Positions 57,791 to 64,000 of a stretch of 64,000 bases of DNA are shown here, piece by piece (the stretch's first letter is position 1; every line of letters begins with the position of its first letter). Source of the DNA: Actinomadura soli (GTDB taxonomy: Bacteria; Actinomycetota; Actinomycetes; Streptosporangiales; Streptosporangiaceae); contig NZ_VCKW01000005.1 of NCBI RefSeq assembly GCF_005889715.1, positions 1 through 64,000 of the forward strand, read 5' to 3'. The notes below the pieces were generated by a model. The model ran no database searches. It was not told where the DNA came from and saw only the letters and a list, made by a program, of their open reading frames with translations. The position numbers and the translations under genes were made by a program.

Positions 57791-58447
57791 TCACCCAGAT
57801 GTGGGCCGCGGGTCGCCGCCGGCGTATTCGGGCGGCGTGACCATGGCGGACGGGTCCTCGCCCGCGACCCACAATCCGACCAGGAACGCCGTGGTCGCCT
57901 CCAGCAGCCCGGCCCGCTCCAGCCCGCCGCCGGCCATCGGCACGCACCCCAGGTCGGCCACCAGACCGCGGACCACCGCCAGCGCCTCCTCGTCGTCCCC
58001 GCACAGCGGGACGCCGAGCGGCCGTCCGCCGAAGACGGGCGGTGTCATCCGCCACACGCTCTCATGGCACAGGTTGAACGCCTTGACCACCCGCGCGCCG
58101 CTCGCGTCGGCGACGCGCCGCGCGGCCGACGGGCCGCCGTCCGTCTTCAGCGTCTCGAACGGCGGCTCCATCGGGTTGGTGCAGTCGATGAGCACCCGTC
58201 CGACGAGCGGGCCCGCCTCGCGCAGGACGTCCTGGACGCCCTCGTACCAGACGGCGAGCAGGATCACGTCCCCGAACTCGGCCGCCTCGCGGAGCGTGCC
58301 GCCCGCCGCTCCCCGGCCCACCCGCTCCGCGAGCGCGGTCGCCTTCCCTGGCGTCCGCGCACCGAACCTGATCTCGTGACCCTTGCGCGCCCATTGCGTG
58401 GCCAGCGCGTCCGCCATGTTCCCCGCACCCAGCACACCGATCCGCAT
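57791..58447 (-). CDS. F420-dependent NADP reductase-like protein
   Basis: The 218-residue Rossmann protein starts at MRIGVLGAGNMADALATQWA. KGHEIRFGARTPGKA, GDVILLAVWYEG, LIDCTNPM and VVKAFNLCHESV fit the NADPH-F420 oxidoreductase (NADP_oxidored F420_redox) family, as does the C-terminal LERAGLLEATTAFLVGLWV. The F420 cofactor itself cannot be proven. It is divergent from an HxlR regulator gene 98 bases away, which probably controls it. Confidence 0.87.
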   Translation of the reverse strand: MRIGVLGAGNMADALATQWARKGHEIRFGARTPGKATALAERVGRGAAGGTLREAAEFGDVILLAVWYEGVQDVLREAGPLVGRVLIDCTNPMEPPFETLKTDGGPSAARRVADASGARVVKAFNLCHESVWRMTPPVFGGRPLGVPLCGDDEEALAVVRGLVADLGCVPMAGGGLERAGLLEATTAFLVGLWVAGEDPSAMVTPPEYAGGDPRPTSG

Positions 58448-58545
58448 GATGAACCTCCCCGGTCGATTACCGTCGGACGGGACGCTAAGCGGTCCGTTCG
58501 GCACCATCCGGTACGTATCGGGCGCGGCAGAATCACGGGGTGCTC

Positions 58546-58917
58546 ATGGACGAGATCCGGCTCGACGAGATCCGGTACGCGGCCGACTGCCAGACTCGGC
58601 TCGGCCTCGACCTGCTGTCCGGCACCTGGACCGGCGTCGTCCTGTGGACGCTGCGCAACGGCCCGCTCCGCCCGCGCGAACTCCAGGACCGGATCGGCGG
58701 CATCAGCCACAAGGTCCTGAACGGGACGCTCCGCCGCCTCGAACAGAACGGCCTCGTCACCCGCCGCCGCTACGCAGAGGCGCCGCCGCGCGTCGAGTAC
58801 GGCCTGACCGAGCCGGGACGCGGCATGCTCGAACCGCTCGTCGCCCTGAGCCGCTGGACGGAGCAGTACGCCGACGAGGTCCTGACCGCCCAGGAACGCG
58901 CCCTCAGCGACCGGTGA
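58546..58917 (+). CDS. HxlR-family transcriptional regulator
   Basis: The 123-residue winged-helix protein has a conserved Cys near the N-terminus (YAADCQTRLGLDLLSGTW), then TGVVLWTLRNGPLRPRELQDRIGGISHKVLNGTLRRLEQNGLVTRR and the wing RVEYGLTEPGRGMLEPL. Such proteins often respond to reactive electrophiles or redox change through the Cys. The ATG at 58546 fits the CACGGGG ribosome site better than the GTG at 58540. The 3' end overlaps the convergent enoyl-CoA hydratase gene by 14 bases. Confidence 0.92.
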   Translation: MDEIRLDEIRYAADCQTRLGLDLLSGTWTGVVLWTLRNGPLRPRELQDRIGGISHKVLNGTLRRLEQNGLVTRRRYAEAPPRVEYGLTEPGRGMLEPLVALSRWTEQYADEVLTAQERALSDR

Positions 58918-59686
58918 ACTTCGCCTTGCCGGGGCCTTCCTCCATGAAGCTCCGCATGCCGCTGGCCTGGTCCTCGGTGGCGAACAGGGCGGCGAACTGC
59001 GTCCGCTCGATCTCCAGCCCGGTCTCCAGGTCGACCTCCAGGCCCGCGTCGATGGCCTGCTTGGCGGCGCGCAGCGCGATCGCGGGCCCGCCGACGAAGG
59101 TCGCCGCCCACTCCTTGGCGGCCGTGTAGACGTCCGCGTCCGGGACGACGCGGTCGACCAGCCCCATCGCGAGGGCCTCGTCCGCCGCGACGTGCCGCCC
59201 GGAGAAGACCAGGTCCTTGGCCTTGGACGGCCCGATCAGCCGGGACAGCCGCTGCGTCCCGCCCGCCCCGGGGATGATGCCGAGCTGGATCTCCGGCTGC
59301 CCCACCTTCGCGCCCTCGCCCGCCACGCGGAAGTCGGCGGTCAGCGCGGTCTCCAGGCCACCGCCGAGCGCGTACCCGGTGATCGCGGCGATCACCGGCT
59401 TGGGGATCCCGGCGAGCGCCCGCGCGAAGTCCTGCAGCAGCCGCGAGTGCCCCGCGGACATCTGCGCGTACGACATCGGCGCCATCTCCTTGATGTCCGC
59501 GCCGGCCGCGAACACCTTCTCGCCGCCGTAGAGGACGACCGCGCCGACGGCGTCGTCCTGCGTGACCTGCCGGGACGCGTCGATCAGCTCCCGCTGCATC
59601 TGGGCGTTCAGGGCGTTCATCTTCGGGCGGTCCAGCCTGATCGTCGCGATTCCGTCCTCGACCTCGACCCGTACGAACTCGCCCAC
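58904..59686 (-). CDS. Enoyl-CoA hydratase/isomerase
   Basis: The 260-residue crotonase-fold protein has ATIRLDRPKMNALNAQMQ near the N-terminus and an oxyanion region at KVFAAGADIKEMAPMSY. GYALGGGLETALTADFRVA and PEIQLGIIPGAGGTQRLSRLIG carry glutamates corresponding to the catalytic pair. MGLVDRVVPDADVYTAAKEWA and the usual C-terminal helices follow. It belongs to the fatty acid beta-oxidation type. Downstream convergence with HxlR has no clear link. Confidence 0.95.
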   Translation of the reverse strand: MGEFVRVEVEDGIATIRLDRPKMNALNAQMQRELIDASRQVTQDDAVGAVVLYGGEKVFAAGADIKEMAPMSYAQMSAGHSRLLQDFARALAGIPKPVIAAITGYALGGGLETALTADFRVAGEGAKVGQPEIQLGIIPGAGGTQRLSRLIGPSKAKDLVFSGRHVAADEALAMGLVDRVVPDADVYTAAKEWAATFVGGPAIALRAAKQAIDAGLEVDLETGLEIERTQFAALFATEDQASGMRSFMEEGPGKAKFTGR

Positions 59687-59837
59687 GGCGACCCTCCTGC
59701 GTATGAACGGCCCTGCACTGAACTAACTGGAATGTCCCGAGCCTAACGCGGCGGTTCGGGCCCGCAGTGACGGCAGTCGGGCGGGCGACAGCAGTCATGG
59801 GCAGGGACGTCGGAGGCTGCTGATAGCTTCGGTGACC

Positions 59838-62813
59838 ATGCTCGTCGCCCACGCCACCTGGCATGGCGGTGCGCTGTGCCTTTGGGCCGAACGCACCGGC
59901 CCGTACGAGTTTTCACCTGACGTCCACCCCTTCGCGACCTGCGACTTCGCCGGGACGTCCTATGAGCCGCTCGTCCGCTCCGCGTTCCGCGTCGAGCTGA
60001 CGATGTCGCTGCCCACGGCCGGCGACCATCCGCTGCCCTCCGCCGAACTGGGCCCCGAGCCGGTCTCGGGCGAGCCCGAACTGCGTCCGTGGCGGGTGCC
60101 CGCGCTCGTCCTGGAGCCGTTCCCCGCCATGGCCCTGCTCCAGGCGGCCGAGCACAGCGCCGACGTCGTCCCCGGCACCGACCTGCGCTTCCTCTGCATG
60201 GTCGCGGACGAGGCCGTCCATCTGACCGGGCGCGGCCAGGTCCTGCCCGCGCTCGTGCGCGAGGACGGCGACCTCGTGGCCCGCTGGCGGCCGGTGATCG
60301 ACGACCCGGCGCGGTTCCGGGCGCTGGCCCGCGCGATGCCCGCCGCGTGCCGCGCCGCGGACGGCGGCCGTCCCGCGGGCGAGGTGCTGCGCGAGGCCCT
60401 GTCCGGCCTGGTCGACACGGCCGTCCGGGGCGTGGTGCCGCATCCGCTGCTGGTGTCCCGGCGCAAGGTCCCCGACCGGCTGCCGCTCGCCGAGCGCTGG
60501 GTGGCGGCGCTGACCGGCCCGTCCCCCGAGGTCGCCCGCGAGCCCCGCGACGACCCCGACGACCTGATCGCCGAGCTGGACGCGTGGGCCGCCGGGGCGC
60601 GCCGCCCGTCCGGCCCGCTCCGCGCGTGCTTCCGCCTCGCCGAACCGGACGCGGACGACGATTCCGACTCCTGGCGCATCGAGTTCGCCCTCCAGGGCAC
60701 CGACGACCCGAGCCTCTACGTCCCCGCCGCCCTCGTCTGGGCGGGCGAGGCGGCCTCGATCGCGAACGCCGAGGAGACGCTCCTCACCGGCCTCGGCCGC
60801 GCCCTGCGCCTGTTCCCCGACCTGGCCCGCGCGCTGGACGGCCCCGAACCCGCCGAACTCGTCCTCGACACCGCGGGCGCGTTCCGCTTCCTCCGCCAGG
60901 CGGCCCCGATGCTCGCCGCCGCGGGCTTCGGCGTCCTGCTCCCGCAGTGGGCGGGCAAGGCGAAGCTCGGCATGAAACTGACGACGCGCGGCGACGACCC
61001 CGAGGCGTCGTCCGGTTCGGCCGTGGCGTCGGGCTTCGACATGAAGGCCGTGGTCGACTTCCGCTGGGACCTCGCCATCGGCGACGACAGCATCGACGAG
61101 GCCGAGCTGGAGGAGCTCGCCCGCCTCAAGACGCCCCTCGTCCGCCTCCGCGGGCAGTGGGTCGAGCTGGACGAGCGGCAACTGGAGGCCGCGCTCGACT
61201 TCCTCCGCCACCCCCGCCGCGGCCGCATGACCGCCGCCGAGGCGATCCGCGCGGTGGTCCACGCGGGCGACGACACCCTCCCCCTCACCGGCGTCGACAC
61301 GGACGGCGCCCTCGGCGACCTCCTCTCCGGCGAAGCCGACCGCCGCCTCACCCCCATGCGCACCCCCGAAGAGCTGGACGCCGAACTGCGTCCCTACCAG
61401 GAGCGCGGGCTCGCCTGGCTGACCTTCATGGACGGTCTCGGGCTGGGCGCCCTGCTCGCGGACGACATGGGGTTGGGGAAGACCATCTCCGTCCTTTCGC
61501 TGCTCGTCCACGAGAGGGAGGACGGGGCGGGCCCCGACCCGACGCTGGCGATCCTGCCGATGTCGCTGGTGGGGAACTGGCAGCGGGAGGCGGCCCGGTT
61601 CACGCCGAAGCTGCGCGTCTACGTCCACCACGGGACGGGGCGGCATCGCGGCGAGGATCTGGTCGAGGCCGTGGCGGCGGCCGATCTGGTGCTGACCACC
61701 TATGGAACGGCGACGCGGGACGCGGAGATGCTCGCGGGGATCGCGTGGGGACGGGTCGTCTGCGACGAGGCGCAGGCGCTCAAGAACAGCGGGACGCGCC
61801 AGGCCAGGGCCGTGCGGAGCATCCCGGCGCGGAACCGGATCGCGCTCACCGGCACGCCGGTGGAGAACCATCTCACCGAGCTGTGGTCGATCATGGAGTT
61901 CGCGAACCCCGGGCTGCTCGGGCCGCGCGCCGCGTTCCGGCAGCGGTTCGCGATCCCGATCGAGCGGGACGGCGACGAGCGGGCGGCGCTGGCGCTGAAG
62001 CGGGCGACGCAGCCGTTCGTCCTGCGCCGTCTCAAGACCGACAAGTCGATCATCTCGGATCTGCCGGAGAAGCAGGAGATCAAGGTCTACTGCAACCTGA
62101 CCACCGAGCAGGCGTCGCTCTACCAGGCCACCGTGGACGACATGCTCGCCCAGATCGCCGAGGCGGAGGACTCCCGGCGCCGCGGTCTCGTCCTGGCGAC
62201 GATGGCGAAGCTCAAGCAGGTCTGCAACCATCCGGCGCAGCTGCTCAAGGACGGGTCGCGCCTCCCCGGCCGCTCCGGGAAGCTGGAACGCCTTGAGGAG
62301 ATCTGCGCCGAGGTGCTGGAGCAGGACGAGAAGGCGCTCGTGTTCACCCAGTACGCGGAGTTCGGGTCGATGCTCCAGCCTTATCTGGCGGCCCGGCTTG
62401 AGCGGACCGTTCTGTGGCTGCACGGCGGGACGTCCAAGCAGGCGCGGGACGACCTCGTCCAGCGCTTCCAGGACGACGCCGAACCGTCGATCTTCCTGCT
62501 CTCGCTGAAGGCCGCCGGGACGGGCCTGACCCTCACGGCCGCCAACCACGTCGTGCACGTGGACCGCTGGTGGAACCCCGCCGTCGAGGACCAGGCCACC
62601 GACCGCGCGTTCCGCATCGGGCAGACCCGCAACGTCCAGGTCCGCAAGTTCATCTGCGTCGGGACGATGGAGGAGCGCGTCGACGAGATGATCGAGCGCA
62701 AGAAGGCGCTCGCCGACTCCATCGTCGGCACCGGCGAGGACTGGCTCACCGAACTGTCCGTGGCCGAGCTGCGGGACGTCCTGCGCCTGTCGCCCGAGGC
62801 GGTGAGCGACTGA
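59838..62813 (+). CDS. SNF2-family DNA helicase/translocase
   Basis: The protein has about 991 residues. The N-terminal half contains the SNF2-associated bacterial domain (DUF3670 type; SGFDMKAVVDFRWDLAIGDD near 395-414). The ATPase follows: Walker A in ALLADDMGLGKTISVLSLL (about 540-558), DEAQ box (VVCDEAQALKNSGT), LTGTPVENHLTELWSIMEF and LRRLKTDKSIISDLPEKQE. The helicase C domain ends with LLSLKAAGTGLTLTAANHVVHVDRWWNPAVEDQATDRAFRIGQ. A GTG six bases earlier is an alternative start. Its TGA overlaps the ATG of the SWIM gene by one base. Confidence 0.95.
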   Translation: MLVAHATWHGGALCLWAERTGPYEFSPDVHPFATCDFAGTSYEPLVRSAFRVELTMSLPTAGDHPLPSAELGPEPVSGEPELRPWRVPALVLEPFPAMALLQAAEHSADVVPGTDLRFLCMVADEAVHLTGRGQVLPALVREDGDLVARWRPVIDDPARFRALARAMPAACRAADGGRPAGEVLREALSGLVDTAVRGVVPHPLLVSRRKVPDRLPLAERWVAALTGPSPEVAREPRDDPDDLIAELDAWAAGARRPSGPLRACFRLAEPDADDDSDSWRIEFALQGTDDPSLYVPAALVWAGEAASIANAEETLLTGLGRALRLFPDLARALDGPEPAELVLDTAGAFRFLRQAAPMLAAAGFGVLLPQWAGKAKLGMKLTTRGDDPEASSGSAVASGFDMKAVVDFRWDLAIGDDSIDEAELEELARLKTPLVRLRGQWVELDERQLEAALDFLRHPRRGRMTAAEAIRAVVHAGDDTLPLTGVDTDGALGDLLSGEADRRLTPMRTPEELDAELRPYQERGLAWLTFMDGLGLGALLADDMGLGKTISVLSLLVHEREDGAGPDPTLAILPMSLVGNWQREAARFTPKLRVYVHHGTGRHRGEDLVEAVAAADLVLTTYGTATRDAEMLAGIAWGRVVCDEAQALKNSGTRQARAVRSIPARNRIALTGTPVENHLTELWSIMEFANPGLLGPRAAFRQRFAIPIERDGDERAALALKRATQPFVLRRLKTDKSIISDLPEKQEIKVYCNLTTEQASLYQATVDDMLAQIAEAEDSRRRGLVLATMAKLKQVCNHPAQLLKDGSRLPGRSGKLERLEEICAEVLEQDEKALVFTQYAEFGSMLQPYLAARLERTVLWLHGGTSKQARDDLVQRFQDDAEPSIFLLSLKAAGTGLTLTAANHVVHVDRWWNPAVEDQATDRAFRIGQTRNVQVRKFICVGTMEERVDEMIERKKALADSIVGTGEDWLTELSVAELRDVLRLSPEAVSD

Positions 62814-63598
62814 TGAGCGAGGGCGTCGAGGGCATCAGGGCCCGGACGAAGCGCGGGTCGATCGGGTCGCAGTGGTGGTCGCGCCGTTTCATCGACCTGG
62901 TCGAGTCGTTCGCCGACAAGGGGCGCCTCCAGCGCGGCCGCACCTACGCGCGCAAGGGCAACGTGGTCGACCTGAAGGTCGCCCCCTACGAGGTGACCGC
63001 GAGGGTGCACGGCTCGGCGCCCGAGCCCTACGAGGTGGCGCTGAGCATCGAGGCGATCGACGCGGACGGCTGGCGTGCCGTCGAGGCGGAGCTGGCGTCC
63101 CGGGCGGTCTTCCGGGCGCGGCTGCTCGCCGGGGAGATGCCGCCGGAGATCGAGTGGGTGTTCGCCGAGCTGGGCCTGGCGCTCTTCCCTGGCTCGGCCG
63201 CCGACCTGCACCTGATGTGCGACTGCCCCGACTGGGGCGACCCGTGCAAGCACGCCGCGGCGGTCTTGTACCTGCTGGCGGAGGCGTTCGACGACGACCC
63301 GTTCCTCATCCTGCAGTGGAACGGCCGGGGCAGGGAACAGCTCCTGGCGGCGCTGCGGCGCGGCACCGAGACCGCGCCCGACCCGTTCGAGATGGAGGAC
63401 GTGCCGCTCACCGCCGCCGGTTTCTGGACGCCCCCGTCCGGGCTGGGCCGCCTGCGCGACCGTCCGGCGACGCCGCCCGTCCCGCCCGGTTTCGTGCTTC
63501 AGGTGGCCACTCCCCCGCCGATCAGGATCCGCCGCCGTCCGCTCACCGACGTGCTGGCCTCCGTCTACGAGGCCCTCGCCGCCGAGCCGGATGGGTGA
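62813..63598 (+). CDS. SWIM zinc-finger protein
   Basis: The 261-residue protein has the SWIM motif CxCx6CxH in HLMCDCPDWGDPCKHAAAVLY (about 127-147). The N-terminus WWSRRFIDLVESFADKGRLQRGRTYARKGNVV is family-typical. A C-terminal Pro/Arg-rich segment (VATPPPIRIRRRPLTDVL) follows. SWIM domains bind DNA or proteins and commonly pair with SNF2 enzymes in bacteria. Here the TGATG junction makes translation coupled, so the two probably form one complex, perhaps in DNA repair or chromatin remodelling. No catalytic domain is visible. Confidence 0.92.
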   Translation: MSEGVEGIRARTKRGSIGSQWWSRRFIDLVESFADKGRLQRGRTYARKGNVVDLKVAPYEVTARVHGSAPEPYEVALSIEAIDADGWRAVEAELASRAVFRARLLAGEMPPEIEWVFAELGLALFPGSAADLHLMCDCPDWGDPCKHAAAVLYLLAEAFDDDPFLILQWNGRGREQLLAALRRGTETAPDPFEMEDVPLTAAGFWTPPSGLGRLRDRPATPPVPPGFVLQVATPPPIRIRRRPLTDVLASVYEALAAEPDG

Positions 63599-63656
63599 GC
63601 GGTTCGAGGGCGACGGGCCCGCGAGCCTCTGACCAGGGGCTCAGCGGGCGCCGTGG

Positions 63657-64000
63657 TCAGGCGGGGAGGCGGGCGTGGATGGTGAAGCCGCCGCCGGGGC
63701 GGGCGGCCGCCTCGAAGTCGCCGCCCAGCGCCTCGGCGCGGTCGCGCATGCCGCGGATTCCGCTGCCGTCCCCGGACGGGGCGGTCGTGGGCGCGCCGTC
63801 GTCGTGCACCTGGACGGTCACGTCGCCGGTGCCGTAGCGGATGCGGACGACGGCCGCGGACGCGCTGGAGTGCCGCGTCACGTTCGTCAGGGCCTCCTGG
63901 ACGATCCGGTACGCCGCGAGGTCGGCCTCGGCGGGCAGTGACCGGGGGTCGCCCTCGACCTCGGTCCGGACGCTGAGGCCGGCGGTGGCGAGGCCGCCGG
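63657..64000 (-). CDS. Sensor histidine kinase, C-terminal part (cut by window edge)
   Basis: The visible 114 residues on the minus strand are the ATPase domain of a NarL/LiaS-type two-component kinase. The N-box is AYRIVQEALTNVTRHSSAS, D-box VQVHDDGAP, and G-box GSGIRGMRDRAEALGG. The protein ends GGGFTIHARLPA. The phosphoacceptor His and sensor domain lie beyond the window. A response regulator gene is expected next to it, outside the window. Confidence 0.9.
   Translation of the reverse strand, partial: GGLATAGLSVRTEVEGDPRSLPAEADLAAYRIVQEALTNVTRHSSASAAVVRIRYGTGDVTVQVHDDGAPTTAPSGDGSGIRGMRDRAEALGGDFEAAARPGGGFTIHARLPA

Overview
This 64 kb window comes from a high-GC actinomycete. Uniform GC-rich codon use, DUF397 genes, several Ser/Thr kinases, an acyl-ACP desaturase, citramalate synthase and SNF2/SWIM genes point to Actinomycetes. 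A member of Thermomonosporaceae (Actinomadura-like) is my best guess, by inference only. No insertion sequence, integrase or CRISPR array was seen.

The backbone is a conserved minus-strand housekeeping block whose order resembles the mycobacterial chromosome: etfB-etfA (49.5-51.3 kb), cysteine desulfurase, mnmA, a MetE-like gene, ligA (38.5-45.6 kb), gatC-gatA-gatB (32.3-35.6 kb), ilvB-ilvN-ilvC (24.4-27.7 kb), serA, leuB, ilvE and cimA (11.0-18.2 kb). It covers tRNA thiolation, Gln-tRNA amidation, DNA ligation and branched-chain amino acid and serine synthesis. Both ilvB and cimA are preceded by a short leader peptide rich in Leu/Ile/Val codons, an intrinsic terminator, and a near-identical palindrome GTCTCA-SATAW-TGAGACA. 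This suggests attenuation plus one shared regulator.

Accessory genes lie at the left end and between the backbone genes. At 0-2 kb a two-helix membrane protein with a macro-type domain faces a DUF4062 (TIR-like) protein. This resembles a macro-type (type II) Thoeris defence pair with an unusual partner and is the best candidate for an undescribed system. Next come a decaying ATPase/XRE/DUF397 locus, glyoxalase-fold proteins, a frameshifted membrane protein, three tRNA genes (two identical tRNA-Glu and one tRNA-Gln), a PadR/VOC pair around a 41-bp palindrome, and a membrane protein with a CBM2-like ectodomain. Between serA and ilvC lie a thymidylate-synthase-fold protein lacking the catalytic cysteine, a DUF2079 membrane protein, a PadR-ABC transporter locus with an internal deletion, and an orphan glycosyltransferase-tail protein.

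Two membrane GGDEF-EAL proteins flank the gat operon. From 45.7 to 55.7 kb there are a TetR/MFS pair and four Ser/Thr kinase-family proteins. One of these is a predicted pseudokinase, and another carries an RsiV/DUF3298-like extracellular domain. The right end holds an acyl-ACP desaturase, an SDR, a divergent F420-type reductase and HxlR regulator, an enoyl-CoA hydratase, a translationally coupled SNF2 helicase and SWIM zinc-finger pair, and the C-terminal part of a histidine kinase cut by the window edge.
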